From: Mycolicibacterium sarraceniae | Lineage (GTDB): Bacteria; Actinomycetota; Actinomycetes; Mycobacteriales; Mycobacteriaceae | Length of the DNA: 64,000 bases | Assembly: GCF_010731875.1 (NCBI RefSeq) | Contig: NZ_AP022595.1 | Coordinates: forward strand, 4,402,001-4,466,000 | Reading direction: 5' to 3' | In this document: positions 42,501 to 51,728 of the stretch, piece by piece | Layout: each line of letters begins with the position of its first letter | How positions within the stretch are numbered: position 1 is the first letter of the stretch | Program-made: the position numbers and the translations under genes | The notes under the pieces: generated by a model | What the model was told of the DNA's origin: nothing | Databases searched by the model: none | The model's input: the letters and a program-made list of their open reading frames with translations, nothing else

Positions 42501-42714
42501 CGCCGGCGCGGTGTCGCAGGTCGGCGACCAAGCCGTCAACATCGCCCGCACCGCACTGCTGGGTCGGGGCTTCCCCGAGACAGTTCCCGGCACCACGGTC
42601 GACACGCTGGCCGGTCTCAAGCCCGCGTTCTACACGCAGGCCTACGCGGCGCGCCTGCAGGCGATGTGCGAGGGCGGCTGTGGTCACCTCGAACCACACT
42701 GGCCGAGGCTGTGA
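42490..42714 (+). pseudogene. thiolase remnant: both ends joined across a large deletion
   Basis: The frame begins GGIAGAVSQVGDQAVNIART then GRGFPETVPGTTVD, which is the N-terminal region of thiolases just before the active-site Cys. It continues at once with TLAGLKPAF and LQAMCEGGC, motifs from the middle and the extreme C-terminus of the family (normally MCxGGG). The nucleophilic Cys segment and roughly 250-300 residues are lost and the last codons are frameshifted. The bases 42715-42826 contain nothing I can assign, though the minus strand reads PQVLSFLARPLYRFFS, perhaps another scrap. Confidence 0.65.
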
Positions 42715-42826
42715 CGGCGACGGACCGGCGGCGGTCGAGAAGAATCTGTAGAGCGGGCGGGCGAGAAACGAAAGAACCTGCGGGCTCAACGTTTCGACGG
42801 TCACGCCACCGCGCTACCGGCCGGCG

Positions 42827-43003
42827 CTAGACCCTCGTCAGCTCGAGCAGCGGGATGACCCGGCCGGACTTCGCACCGGTCGTGTGGAGGATCAGCAGCG
42901 GACGGCCTTCGAACGGCCCGCCGACGATGCCGGCGTTGGCCCGGAACTCCTCGATGATGTTCTTATTGAAGTCGTTCAGGGACGACAGATCGGGCGAGCT
43001 CAT
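42827..43003 (-). pseudogene. truncated deazaflavin (F420)-dependent nitroreductase-family stub
   Basis: A 58-residue frame directly coupled to aspS (ATGA overlap): [40 protein letters not shown], then RVIPLLELTRV and a stop. This is the N-terminal third of the Ddn/DUF385 family (about 145 residues, F420-binding barrel); the KSG(R) loop is present but the rest of the barrel is missing. Too short for a folded enzyme; it may still be translated. Confidence 0.7.
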
Positions 43004-44775
43004 GGCTTGTCCAGCGTGGCTGTGAAATCTATTCCGGATTCCTTGCGCTGCTGGCCAGTGATCGGCGCCGGAGCATCGGTCAGCGGGTCCACTCCACCGC
43101 CGGACTTCGGAAAGGCGATCACCTCGCGGATCGAGTCCACCCCGGCCAGCAACGCCACGATGCGATCCCAGCCGAAGGCGATACCACCGTGCGGCGGCGC
43201 GCCAAAGGTGAAGGCGTCCAAGAGGAATCCGAACTTCGCGCGGGCTTCTTCATGATCGATGCCCATCATCGCGAACACCCGCTCCTGCACGTCGCGGCGA
43301 TGAATACGGATCGAGCCGCCGCCGATCTCGTTCCCGTTGCAGACGATGTCGTAGGCGTTGGCCGTCGCCGACCCCGGATCGGTGTCGAATGTCGCCTCCG
43401 ACTCCGGCATCGGCGCGGTGAACGCGTGATGCACCGCGGTCCAGTTGCCTGACCCCACCGCGACGTCACCGGCCACCGTCGCATCGTCGGCCGGTTCGAA
43501 CAGCGGCCACTTCACGATCCAGGTGAAGGCCCACGCGTTCGGATCGATGAGGTCCAGCCGCTTGGCGATCTCGATGCGCGTTGCCCCGAGCAGGGCACGG
43601 GCGCCCTTGGGGGTCCCGGCGGCGAAGAACACACAGTCGCCCGGTGTGGCACCGACGTGAGCGGCCAACCCGGCACGTTCGGTGTCGGACAGATTCTTGG
43701 CGACCGGGCCGCTCAGTTCGCCGTCCGCACCGACCAGCACATACGCCAGGCCCTTGTGCCCGCGCTGTTTGGCGAACTCCTGCCAGCCATCCAGCGTGCG
43801 GCGCGGTTGGGACGCACCGCCGGCCATGACCACGGCACCGACGTAGGGCGCCTGGAACACCCGGAACGGCGTGTCGCTGAAGTATTCGGTGCACTCGACG
43901 AGTTCGACGGCGAACCGCAGATCGGGCTTGTCGCTACCGAATCGGCCCATCGCCTCGTCGTAACACATCCGCGGGATCGGCGTCGGGAGGTCGTAGCCGA
44001 TCGTGGACCACACGGCCCGCAGCACTTCCTCGGAGACCGCGATGACGTCATCGGCGTCGACGAAGCTCATCTCCATGTCCAACTGGGTGAACTCCGGCTG
44101 GCGATCGGCGCGGAAATCCTCGTCGCGGTAGCACCGCGCGATCTGGTAGTAGCGCTCCATACCCGCCACCATCAACAGCTGCTTGAACAGCTGTGGGCTT
44201 TGCGGCAGCGCGTAGAACGAGCCGGGCTGCAGCCGGGCCGGCACCAGGAAGTCGCGGGCGCCCTCCGGCGTCGAGCGAGTCAGCGTCGGGGTTTCGATTT
44301 CGACGAAATCGTGACCGGCCAGCACCGAGCGGGCGGCCGCATTGACCTTGGAGCGCAACCGGATCGCCCCACCCGGGCCGCCCTCGCGGCGCAGGTCGAG
44401 ATAGCGGTGCTTCAGCCGGGCTTCCTCGCCGGCCTGCTCATCGAGCTGGAACGGCAGCGGAGCGCTCTCCCCCAGCACGGTCAGCGACGTGGCGTTGACT
44501 TCGATCTCGCCGGTGGCGATCTCGGCATTGGCGTTGCCCTCGGGGCGGACCTCGACCACACCGGTGACCGCGACGCAGAACTCGGCGCGGAGCCGGTGGG
44601 CCGCAGCCAGCACGTCGGCGTCGCGGAACACCACCTGGGACGTCCCGGACGAGTCGCGCAGATCGATGAAGATGACGCCGCCGTGATCGCGCCGGCGGGC
44701 CACCCAACCGGCCAGGGTGACCGTCTGTCCGGCGTCGGAGGCTCGCAACGAACCGGCGGCGTGACTGCGCAGCAC
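43000..44775 (-). CDS. aspS: aspartate-tRNA ligase
   Basis: Class II synthetase of 591 residues; probably non-discriminating (Asp/Asn) where asnS is absent, which the window cannot show. The N-terminal OB fold has [20 protein letters not shown]; class II motif 2 is in [20 protein letters not shown] and motif 3 in [15 protein letters not shown]. The GTG at 44775 gives [14 protein letters not shown], the usual start, with AGGGAG nine bases upstream; the ATG at 44805 is less likely. Followed by the F420-family stub with ATGA overlap. Confidence 0.97.
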   Translation of the reverse strand: MLRSHAAGSLRASDAGQTVTLAGWVARRRDHGGVIFIDLRDSSGTSQVVFRDADVLAAAHRLRAEFCVAVTGVVEVRPEGNANAEIATGEIEVNATSLTVLGESAPLPFQLDEQAGEEARLKHRYLDLRREGGPGGAIRLRSKVNAAARSVLAGHDFVEIETPTLTRSTPEGARDFLVPARLQPGSFYALPQSPQLFKQLLMVAGMERYYQIARCYRDEDFRADRQPEFTQLDMEMSFVDADDVIAVSEEVLRAVWSTIGYDLPTPIPRMCYDEAMGRFGSDKPDLRFAVELVECTEYFSDTPFRVFQAPYVGAVVMAGGASQPRRTLDGWQEFAKQRGHKGLAYVLVGADGELSGPVAKNLSDTERAGLAAHVGATPGDCVFFAAGTPKGARALLGATRIEIAKRLDLIDPNAWAFTWIVKWPLFEPADDATVAGDVAVGSGNWTAVHHAFTAPMPESEATFDTDPGSATANAYDIVCNGNEIGGGSIRIHRRDVQERVFAMMGIDHEEARAKFGFLLDAFTFGAPPHGGIAFGWDRIVALLAGVDSIREVIAFPKSGGGVDPLTDAPAPITGQQRKESGIDFTATLDKP

Positions 44776-44892
44776 TGAAAACTCCCTGGGGTTATCGATC
44801 AACAACGAAAGGAAACCGAGTGCTCAGTCTATGAGGTAGGCCCGACCCGACATTCGTCACCTCGGTGTATGGTCTCCCGCGGAGGTAACCCG

Positions 44893-45390
44893 ATGACCAC
44901 GATGTATCCCTGTGAGCGCGTCGACCTGAGCTGGATCAAGACCGCACCGTTCCGGTTCTCCAACAGCGTCGATCTCGCCATCACACCCGAGCAGCTTTTT
45001 GACGTGCTGGCCGACGCCGGATCCTGGCCGCAGTGGGCCAAGGTCATCACCAAGGTCACCTGGACCAGCCCCAAGCCTTACGGAGTCGGCACCACCCGCA
45101 CAGTCAACATGCTCGGCGGCCTGGTCGGCGACGAGGAGTTCCTGGCCTGGGAACCGTTCCGCTACTTAGCATTTCGGTTCAACACCTGCTCCAACAAAGC
45201 GGTCGCCGCGTTCGCCGAGGAATACACCGTGGTGGAAACACCAGGTGGCTGCCGGCTGACCTGGACGTTGGCGCAGAAGGCGAACGGCCCGGCCCGCATC
45301 GGCCTGGTCGTGGGCGGGCCGCTGATGAACCTCTCGTTCACATGGTTCCTGGCCAACCTGCGCCGGTACACCGACAAGCGCTACCACTAG
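44893..45390 (+). CDS. SRPBCC (polyketide cyclase/START-like) protein
   Basis: 165 residues with the START-like pattern FSNSVDLAITPEQLFDVLAD then AGSWPQWAKVITKVTW. A hydrophobic ligand cavity is expected. Function unknown; such proteins bind lipids or small hydrophobic molecules. The ATG at 44893 has GGAGGT seven bases upstream, so I reject the longer GTG/ATG start at 44869. Converges on the esterase with a 4-base overlap of stop regions. Confidence 0.85.
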   Translation: MTTMYPCERVDLSWIKTAPFRFSNSVDLAITPEQLFDVLADAGSWPQWAKVITKVTWTSPKPYGVGTTRTVNMLGGLVGDEEFLAWEPFRYLAFRFNTCSNKAVAAFAEEYTVVETPGGCRLTWTLAQKANGPARIGLVVGGPLMNLSFTWFLANLRRYTDKRYH

Positions 45391-46865
45391 TACAGCCCGG
45401 CCCAGGCGTGGCGACGCTGCGCGTCAGGGTCGTCGACGGACACATCGCGGTTGGACTGGATGACTCGGGTGCGCCGCCGCGCGCTGTCATAGCGCGGCCA
45501 GTCGTCGAGCCCACCGTCGGTGGCGAAACTCAGCCAGGTGCGCTGCATCCGGCGACCGACCGCGGGCTGTACCCGTCGGCCCAGCGGATGCAGTTTGCGC
45601 CCGAGGTAGGAGCCGTAGCTGTGCTGGACGTGCACGATCTCGCTGCCGTGCGTGGCTCCCAGCCCCAGCATCTTCAGGGTCCAGGTGGTGTGGTCGAACC
45701 GGTAGACGTGGGTGGTCGCATGCGCACTGTAGGCGTCGGCGAACGCCCACGTCGGCGCGCCGAACATCACATCGGAGCCGACGGCGATCTGCGAGCGCCG
45801 GCGCGGGTAGTCGGGATAACCGGCCAGCACCCGGTCCCGCACACCGGGCCCCACCCGGTCGAAATATGCGTCGATGCTCTCCCGCGTGGTGGGCAGCATG
45901 GGCGGCTTGGCCCAGGCGAACATCGACGCCTCATGGCTGTTGGTACCCACGATCAGCGGAACGCGGTTGACCTCACCGGCTCGCGCTGCCTCAATCGGGT
46001 GCCGCGGCAACAGGTCTACGCCATAGGTCAACCCGTAGGCCAGCGTCGGACTGGTCGCGACGCTGCGGCGCTGGATCTCACCGGCCGCACGGCGCAGCAC
46101 CCGCTGCGGCAGCACCGGGAACGCGGCGGGATCGGCACCGACGACGTCGACGAACTCATGGGCCCGCCGGGCTCGGGTCGCGCGGTCGGCGATCAGCGGC
46201 AGCGCCGGACTCTGGGCGATCGCGCGAGCGAACAGGCCGGCGCCGGCCGGACTGGCCAGCAGCGCCAGCACCGACGTCGCGCCGGCTGATTCGCCGAAAA
46301 TGGTCACGCGCTGCGGGTCTCCGCCGAACGCGGCGATATTGTCTCGCACCCATTGCAGCGCTGCGATCTGATCACGCAGACACAGGTTGTCGGCGAATCC
46401 GGCACCGAGGTCGCCGAGTTCGAAGCCGCCGAACACACCGAGCCGATAGGTCACGTTGACCACCACGACATCGCCGTTGGCTGCCAGCCGTGAGCCGTTG
46501 TAGAGCTGGAGTTGCCCGGCGCCGTAGACGAAGGCGCCGCCGGGGATCCACACCATGACCGGCAACGGCCGATCCGTGGGAGGCGCCCACACCGTGAGGG
46601 TCAGGCAGGCTTCATCGCGGATCTTCGGGTCATCGCGCCCACCGCCGACGAACGAGCGGCCTTGCGGGGGCATGGGTCCGTACTCGATGGCGTCTCGCAC
46701 GCCCGGCCACGGCCGCGGCGGGATGGGTTCGCGGAATCGGCGATCCCCGACCGGTGCCTCGGCGTAGGGAATGCCGCGCCAGACGCGCACACCATGCTCG
46801 GTGGCGCCGCGGACGGCACCGGTAGAGGTCGGAACCACGGTCGACGGATCCGCGACGACGGCCAC
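45387..46865 (-). CDS. type B carboxylesterase
   Basis: An alpha/beta-hydrolase of 492 residues. Nucleophile Ser193 in GESAG (191-195); oxyanion WIPGGAFVYGAG; LTLTVWAPP and DQIAALQWVRDNIAAFGGDP are the standard type B signatures. The acid is probably in GTNSHEASMF and the His in GATHGSEIVH. No signal peptide is seen. The homologous mycobacterial LipT-type proteins hydrolyse short-chain esters. Divergent from the metallopeptidase gene, 23 bases apart. Confidence 0.92.
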   Translation of the reverse strand: MAVVADPSTVVPTSTGAVRGATEHGVRVWRGIPYAEAPVGDRRFREPIPPRPWPGVRDAIEYGPMPPQGRSFVGGGRDDPKIRDEACLTLTVWAPPTDRPLPVMVWIPGGAFVYGAGQLQLYNGSRLAANGDVVVVNVTYRLGVFGGFELGDLGAGFADNLCLRDQIAALQWVRDNIAAFGGDPQRVTIFGESAGATSVLALLASPAGAGLFARAIAQSPALPLIADRATRARRAHEFVDVVGADPAAFPVLPQRVLRRAAGEIQRRSVATSPTLAYGLTYGVDLLPRHPIEAARAGEVNRVPLIVGTNSHEASMFAWAKPPMLPTTRESIDAYFDRVGPGVRDRVLAGYPDYPRRRSQIAVGSDVMFGAPTWAFADAYSAHATTHVYRFDHTTWTLKMLGLGATHGSEIVHVQHSYGSYLGRKLHPLGRRVQPAVGRRMQRTWLSFATDGGLDDWPRYDSARRRTRVIQSNRDVSVDDPDAQRRHAWAGLY

Positions 46866-46888
46866 GACTGAATCGTAGTGTGGTGGCC

Positions 46889-47770
46889 ATGACCTTCAAC
46901 GAGGGTATGCAGATCGACACGAGCACCACCTCGACCGGTGGTCGCAGCGGCCGGGTTATTGCCATCGGCGGCGGCCTGGGCGGCCTGGTGGTGGTGCTGC
47001 TGGCGGTGTTCCTCGGGGTCGACCCGAGCCAGGTGCTCAATCAGCAACCGGCCCTGCCGCCGGGCGCCGAGCAGTCCTCGGGCTACGACCTGAGCAAGTG
47101 CAAGTCCGGCGCCGACGCCAACGAGTACGTCGAATGCCGAGTGGTCGCCACCGGCAATTCCGTCGACGGCGTCTGGGCGGATCTACTCAAGGGCTACACC
47201 CGGCCGACGATGATGTTGTTCAAGGGCAGCGTGAACACCGGCTGCGGACCGGCGACCAGCGATGTCGGGCCGTTCTACTGCCCGGTGGACCAGACCGCCT
47301 ATTTCGACACCGATTTCTTCGAGGTCCTCAAGACCCAATTCGGTTCCAGTGGTGGACCGTTGGCGCAGGAGTACGTGGTGGCTCACGAGTACGGTCACCA
47401 CGTGCAGGATCTGCTCGGTGTGCTGGGCCGGGCCCAGCAGGGCGCGCAGGGTGCCACCGGGGGCAGTGTCCGCACCGAACTGCAGGCCGACTGCTATGCC
47501 GGTGTGTGGGCACACTACGCCGCGATCACCAAACAGCCCGGCACCGATGTCACCTATCTACAGCCGTTGACCGATAAGGACATAGCCGACGCGCTGTCTG
47601 CGGCGTCCTCGGTGGGTGACGACCGGATTCAGAAGCAGGCCACCGGACGGGTGAACCCCGAGCAGTGGACGCACGGGTCGTCGGCCGAACGCCAAAAGTG
47701 GTTCACCACCGGATATCAGACCGGTGACCTCAAGCAGTGCGACACGTTCAAGACCGGGAATCTGGGTTAG
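46889..47770 (+). CDS. neutral zinc metallopeptidase, YpfJ family (Rv2575-type)
   Basis: 293 residues with an N-terminal membrane helix (about 21-43, rich in Gly/Val/Leu) and an outside peptidase domain. The zinc motif is HEYGHH (His166, Glu167, His170) and the third ligand is expected in ELQADCYAGVWAHYA. Two Cys pairs (SKCKSG/VECRVV and TGCGP/FYCPVD) probably form disulfides. The chosen ATG at 46889 gives MTFNEGMQIDTSTTST, the conserved start. The role is unknown, perhaps in cell-envelope protein turnover. Its stop region overlaps the DUF427 gene by 23 bases. Confidence 0.9.
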   Translation: MTFNEGMQIDTSTTSTGGRSGRVIAIGGGLGGLVVVLLAVFLGVDPSQVLNQQPALPPGAEQSSGYDLSKCKSGADANEYVECRVVATGNSVDGVWADLLKGYTRPTMMLFKGSVNTGCGPATSDVGPFYCPVDQTAYFDTDFFEVLKTQFGSSGGPLAQEYVVAHEYGHHVQDLLGVLGRAQQGAQGATGGSVRTELQADCYAGVWAHYAAITKQPGTDVTYLQPLTDKDIADALSAASSVGDDRIQKQATGRVNPEQWTHGSSAERQKWFTTGYQTGDLKQCDTFKTGNLG

Positions 47771-48425
47771 GCAGCTCGGCGGTGACGTCCGCCCGCTCAG
47801 GGTCGAAGCTGAAATAGCCCTTGATGGGCCAGGTTTCGGTTAGCGGCTTTGCATAGCTCCACGCCAGGTCCTCCACGTCGTCGGCCGCCCAATAGGTCGC
47901 ATACCCCTTGTAGTTGCAGTAACTCGACGTGGCCGTGCGCCGCAGCAGATCGGTGCGCACATGCTCAGCGGCAACGTAAAGCCTTGGCGCCAGGGATGTC
48001 TCGAACACGATCGTGGTGTCGTCAGTATCCACCAGCACATCGCCCGCGACCTCGACGCGCAGCCGCCGCCGGGTGGGCCGGCAATCGACCCGGTGATACG
48101 GGTTGGGCGGATAGTGCACCAGGGTGCGCCCCTCCTCCAGCCAAGTGTCGACAGCGTCCCACGGCACCCGCACGTAGCCTGCCGCGAGCTCTTCGGGTTC
48201 GGTTGGCAGATCGGCGGTTTCACCGACCGGGAAGACATAACTCAAGGGCGCCCCGGCGCGGTGGACCATCAGCGCGTTCTCGGTGTCGATGACCAGCCGC
48301 CCGTCGCGCAGCGCCTGGATGCGGCGCGGATGAGGCTCGACGTAGGCGATCGGCTCGGCCACCGGCGGGCAGAACCAGCCGGCCCGGTCCGGACCCAGCG
48401 GCCCGCGGCCGGCGACCAAGCTCAT
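47748..48425 (-). CDS. DUF427 domain protein
   Basis: 225 residues with two DUF427 repeats (about 50-110 and 120-215): RLVIDTENALMVHRAG and DVLVDTDDTTIVFETSLAPR, then SYCNYKGYATYW, the family hallmark. Function unknown; the small beta-barrel binds polyphosphate-like or sulfonate ligands in some speculation. The ATG at 48425 is now only nine bases from the end of the insertion sequence at 48435. In the ancestral order it would have started four bases after the thioesterase stop (TAGCGCCATG), so it has lost its upstream partner. Confidence 0.88.
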   Translation of the reverse strand: MSLVAGRGPLGPDRAGWFCPPVAEPIAYVEPHPRRIQALRDGRLVIDTENALMVHRAGAPLSYVFPVGETADLPTEPEELAAGYVRVPWDAVDTWLEEGRTLVHYPPNPYHRVDCRPTRRRLRVEVAGDVLVDTDDTTIVFETSLAPRLYVAAEHVRTDLLRRTATSSYCNYKGYATYWAADDVEDLAWSYAKPLTETWPIKGYFSFDPERADVTAELPNPDSRS

Positions 48426-48429
48426 GGCG

Positions 48430-48434
48430 CTAAA
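48430..48434. repeat. target-site duplication, left copy (CTAAA)
   Basis: Direct repeat CTAAA, matching 50092-50096. It was created by insertion of the IS1380-family element and belongs to the former TTTAG end of the thioesterase gene. Confidence 0.85.
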
Positions 48435-48458
48435 CCTGAATCCACCGACGGGCGGTGG
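48435..48458 (+). repeat. left terminal inverted repeat of the IS
   Basis: CCTGAATCCACCGACGGG plus six bases; pairs with 50068-50091 (23 of 24 identical). Confidence 0.9.
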
Positions 48459-48554
48459 CGTTAGCCGAGTGTCGGAATGAAGAAAGTGCCCTCTGAACTG
48501 GGATGATTGGTGTTCTCAAGCAGCAATCGGGTCCAGTTCGGAAAGGCACTTCGA

Positions 48555-49958
48555 GTGCAAGTTTCGCATAGGTTCGCCGCGGAGTCAGCGGTGTTCGACG
48601 ATGACAATCTCGTGTCGTGCGCCGGACTTGTGCCGGTCATGACGTTGGCCGAGCAGACCGGGCTGGGCAGGTTGTTTGATGAGAAGGTCCGCATCATGGC
48701 GCCCCGGATCACGTCCGGGTCGGCGAACCCCGCCCCGAAACTGGCCACCGTGGTGGCGGGCATGTGCGCGGGCGCGGACTGCATCGACGACCTCGACGTG
48801 GTCCGGTCGGGCGGTATGAAGACCCTCTTCGGCGGGGTGTACGCACCGTCGACGGTCGGAACGTTGTTGCGGGAGTTCACCTTCGGGCACGCCCGCCAGT
48901 TGGAATCGGTGCTACGCGAGCACCTGGTGGCATTGTGTCAGCGGGTCGAGTTGCTACCCGGCGCCGATGAGCGGGTGTTCATCGACATCGACTCGCTGCT
49001 ACGCCCGGTCTACGGGCACGCCAAACAAGGCGCCTCCTACGGGCACACCAAGATCGCCGGCAAGCAGATCCTGCGCAAGGGACTGTCCCCGCTGGCCACC
49101 ACGATCAGCACCGCGGGTGCTGCGCCGGTGATCGCCGGGATGCGGCTCCGCGCCGGGCGGGCCAACTCCAGTAAGGGGGCCGGGCGGATGGTCGCCCAGG
49201 CGATCGGCACCGCCCGCGCCGCGGGAGCCAGCGGGCAGATTCTGGTGCGCGGGGATTCGGCCTACGGCTCGCGCGCGGTGATTACCGCCTGCGTGCGCCA
49301 TGGTGCGCGGTTCTCGATGGTGATGACCCGCAATCCCGCCATCGAACGCGCGCTCGCCGGGATCGACGAGACGGCGTGGACGCCAGTGCGTTATCCCGGC
49401 GCCGTCCAAGACCCCGACACCGGTACCTGGATCTCTGATGCCGAGGTCGCCGAAATCGACTACACCGCCTTCGCATCCACCCCCGATCGCATCACGGCCC
49501 GATTGGTGGTCCGCCGCGTCAAGGACGCCCGTTTCCGTGACACGCTGTTCCCGGTGTGGCGGTATCACCCGTTTCTCACCAACACCGACCTGCCCGTCGA
49601 TCAGGCCGACATCACCCACCGCCAGCACGCGATCATCGAGACCGTATTCGCCGATCTCATCGACGGACCGCTGGCGCATCTGCCCTCGGGCCGGTTCGGC
49701 GCGAACTCGGCCTGGATCTTGTGCTCGGCGATTGCCCACAACCTGCTGCGCGCGGCCGGTGTCCTAGCCGGAGAGCGGCACACCCGAGCACGCGGATCGA
49801 CACTGCGACGCACCATCGTCAATGTTCCCGCCCGACTGGCCCGTCCCCAGCGCCGCCCGATCCTGCACCTACCCTCCCACTGGCCGTGGTCCAGGTCCTG
49901 GCTTGCACTGTGGCACAACACCATCGGACACAGCCCACCACTACCTGCGACAACCTGA
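48555..49958 (+). CDS. IS1380-family DDE transposase
   Basis: About 467 residues from the GTG at 48555 (QVSHRFAAESAVFDDDNL). DDE motifs: Asp in RVFIDIDSLLRPVYGHA, Asp in ILVRGDSAYGSRAV, and Glu in RQHAIIETVFADLIDGPLAH. The C-terminal HLPSGRFGANSAWILCSAIA is a typical IS1380 region, with an Arg-rich end. The gene is intact. A frame open on the opposite strand (48999-49739) is a shadow. Confidence 0.9.
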   Translation: MQVSHRFAAESAVFDDDNLVSCAGLVPVMTLAEQTGLGRLFDEKVRIMAPRITSGSANPAPKLATVVAGMCAGADCIDDLDVVRSGGMKTLFGGVYAPSTVGTLLREFTFGHARQLESVLREHLVALCQRVELLPGADERVFIDIDSLLRPVYGHAKQGASYGHTKIAGKQILRKGLSPLATTISTAGAAPVIAGMRLRAGRANSSKGAGRMVAQAIGTARAAGASGQILVRGDSAYGSRAVITACVRHGARFSMVMTRNPAIERALAGIDETAWTPVRYPGAVQDPDTGTWISDAEVAEIDYTAFASTPDRITARLVVRRVKDARFRDTLFPVWRYHPFLTNTDLPVDQADITHRQHAIIETVFADLIDGPLAHLPSGRFGANSAWILCSAIAHNLLRAAGVLAGERHTRARGSTLRRTIVNVPARLARPQRRPILHLPSHWPWSRSWLALWHNTIGHSPPLPATT

Positions 49959-50067
49959 CCAACCGCCGAAAGGCCCGACCGGAACACACAGGAAAAGCTG
50001 GACAGACCAGCAACTACCTCACGCCCACACCCGGAAGACCGACGCCAACGAAGATCAACCCTACTCA

Positions 50068-50091
50068 CCACCACCCGTCGGTGGATTCAGG
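50068..50091 (-). repeat. right terminal inverted repeat of the IS
   Basis: Reverse complement of the left repeat with one difference; ends ...GGATTCAGG, directly against the CTAAA duplication at 50092-50096. Confidence 0.9.
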
Positions 50092-50973
50092 CTAAATCCG
50101 CGCTTCGGCCGCGATCGCGTTGTCGGTGACCCGCAGCGGACGGATCAACGCGTCCTGGGTGAACGACGCGATCAGTTCACCTTCCTGGGTGTGGATCGCC
50201 CCGCGGATGTAGGACATGCCGGCACCGACCTGCGTGCTCTCGTGGGTGTAGAGCAGCCACCCGCTCCAGCTGACCGGCTCGTGAAAGCTCACCGCGACCG
50301 TCATCGGCGCGGTTGAAACGGTGAGGTGTGACTGGGCGGTGCCGATGCCGGCATGCGCGCGCATCGTCGTCGAGATGCCCAGATGCCCGGTGAAATAAGC
50401 GATCAGGGCCTTGGCCAGATCATCGCGTGTCGGGATGGGCTCATAGTGCAGCCACGCGTAGACCTCGGGCGGGCCCACCTCGTCGGGGCTGTTGATGTCG
50501 ATGACGTCGACAAGCTTGACCAGCCGGCCGTCCATCGGCATCTCGCAGACGTTGGCTTGATCCGGTCCGGCCACCTCCGGACGCGGCAGGTGGTGGCGGA
50601 TCACGTCGGGTGTGGGGACGTCGGCGAGCACGGTGAAGGCCATCGCGCGCTTGCCGTTTTGAGAGGCGGTGATGATCGCTGTGGCCGTGGAACGGCCTTC
50701 GGAGACGACGTCGATATCGAGCACCACCGGCGGTCCGACAAGTACCGCGCGGGCAAAGACACTGTGCACCGAGCGAATTGACTTGCCCTCGAAGCGCTTT
50801 GCCGCGGCCACGATCGCTTGGGCGAGCACCTGGGTGCCCTCGACAACCTGGCGATCGTCGGCGTCGGCAATACCCGTCGGGGCGATGTGGCGATCCTGGC
50901 TTTGGGCCTCGCTATCGAAGAGGTCGAGCAGGCGCGCCACAGTCCACAGGGTGTCGCCGGAATTCGAAGCCAT
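50092..50973 (-). CDS. tesB: acyl-CoA thioesterase II
   Basis: Double-hotdog thioesterase (293 residues) that releases free fatty acid from acyl-CoA. First hotdog is at about 20-120 (RSVHSVFARAVLVGPPVVLD), the second at about 170-285 (HLGISTTMRAHAGIGTAQSH). The reading frame ends IAAEARI and TAG (50092-50094); this TAG is part of the insertion's target duplication, so the stop codon was preserved. It is divergent from the TetR gene, with 75 bases between starts, and the two probably share an operator there. Confidence 0.88.
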   Translation of the reverse strand: MASNSGDTLWTVARLLDLFDSEAQSQDRHIAPTGIADADDRQVVEGTQVLAQAIVAAAKRFEGKSIRSVHSVFARAVLVGPPVVLDIDVVSEGRSTATAIITASQNGKRAMAFTVLADVPTPDVIRHHLPRPEVAGPDQANVCEMPMDGRLVKLVDVIDINSPDEVGPPEVYAWLHYEPIPTRDDLAKALIAYFTGHLGISTTMRAHAGIGTAQSHLTVSTAPMTVAVSFHEPVSWSGWLLYTHESTQVGAGMSYIRGAIHTQEGELIASFTQDALIRPLRVTDNAIAAEARI

Positions 50974-51002
50974 CTGTTCCTCACCTCGTCGTGTTCCAAG
51001 AC

Positions 51003-51038
51003 GGTAACGGCATTCTCGTCACTGTAACCCGACCGTTA
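51003..51038. promoter_or_regulatory. candidate TetR operator in the thioesterase/TetR divergent promoter
   Basis: Contains GGTAACGGCATT (51003-51014) and ACCGTTA (51032-51038). The same two blocks, GGTAACGTCATT then ACCGTTA, recur upstream of the amidohydrolase at 51729-51747. Confidence 0.55.
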
Positions 51039-51048
51039 AGCTGACCCG

Positions 51049-51669
51049 ATGGCCAAGGCCGACGAACGCTCCCGCGACGCAATAAGCGCTGATCCAGACT
51101 CCCGGGGGAGTCGCTTCATGCGCTCGGCGCTGTCGATCTTGGCCGAGACGGGCCGCACCGACTTCACCGTGCTGGAGGTCGTGGAGCGCTCGAAAACCTC
51201 GCTGCGGTCGTTCTACCAGCACTTCACCACCAAAGATGAGCTGCTGCTGGCGCTCATCGACACGATCATGGCCGAGTCCACCAAGGCGTGGCGCGCAGAG
51301 ACCGACGGCCTGCCCGCCGCCGAGGCGATGCGGTTGCTGATCGACCGGATCTGCACCCCGGCCGAATCCACCAAGCAGGACAGCATCAACCGCGGCCTGA
51401 CGTACTACAACGACCACCTCGCCGAGACCCTGCCCAAGGAGTACTCCCGAGTGCTCTCCCCGCTGCATCAGCTGATCGGCGAGATCCTCGAACGCGGCAA
51501 AACAGAGGGGACGTTCCGGGCGGATCTGCAGTCCGAAACCACCGCCGCGCTGATCATGCAGGCGGTGCTTGGTGCGATGCGGTTACGCAGCCTTGGCGCC
51601 GAACTCAACGGGGTGCCCATAGCCGCGGCACATATTTACGATTTTTGCGTGCGCGGCCTGCTTCCCTGA
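51049..51669 (+). CDS. TetR-family regulator of the acyl-CoA gene cluster
   Basis: 206 residues; helix-turn-helix in FTVLEVVERSKTSLRSFYQH with FTTKDELLLALIDTI following, then a helical ligand domain. Start ATG with CGACCG upstream and no strong ribosome site. It sits between the divergent thioesterase gene and the amidohydrolase-acyl-CoA dehydrogenase genes, and a repeated motif occurs in both promoters, so it probably represses both in response to an acyl-CoA (inference from gene order and motif). Confidence 0.88.
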   Translation: MAKADERSRDAISADPDSRGSRFMRSALSILAETGRTDFTVLEVVERSKTSLRSFYQHFTTKDELLLALIDTIMAESTKAWRAETDGLPAAEAMRLLIDRICTPAESTKQDSINRGLTYYNDHLAETLPKEYSRVLSPLHQLIGEILERGKTEGTFRADLQSETTAALIMQAVLGAMRLRSLGAELNGVPIAAAHIYDFCVRGLLP

Positions 51670-51728
51670 CCTGTTCACGCAGCTAGACAACTATTTTTCG
51701 ACCGATGCTTTTACCAAGCTGCCCACGT

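Larger units (their letters stand above)
48435..50091 (+). mobile_element. intact IS1380-family insertion sequence, 1,657 bp
   Basis: The element has 24-bp terminal inverted repeats (48435-48458 and 50068-50091) with a single mismatch; both start CCTGAATCCACCGACGGG from the outside. A 5-bp duplication CTAAA flanks it. One transposase gene fills it. Intact ends, an open transposase and near-perfect repeats suggest a recent and possibly active insertion. It lies between the thioesterase and DUF427 genes. Confidence 0.92.

Noticed and set aside
48999..49739. 246-codon minus-strand frame inside the first IS
   Set aside because: Shadow of the transposase; IS1380 elements carry one transposase gene.
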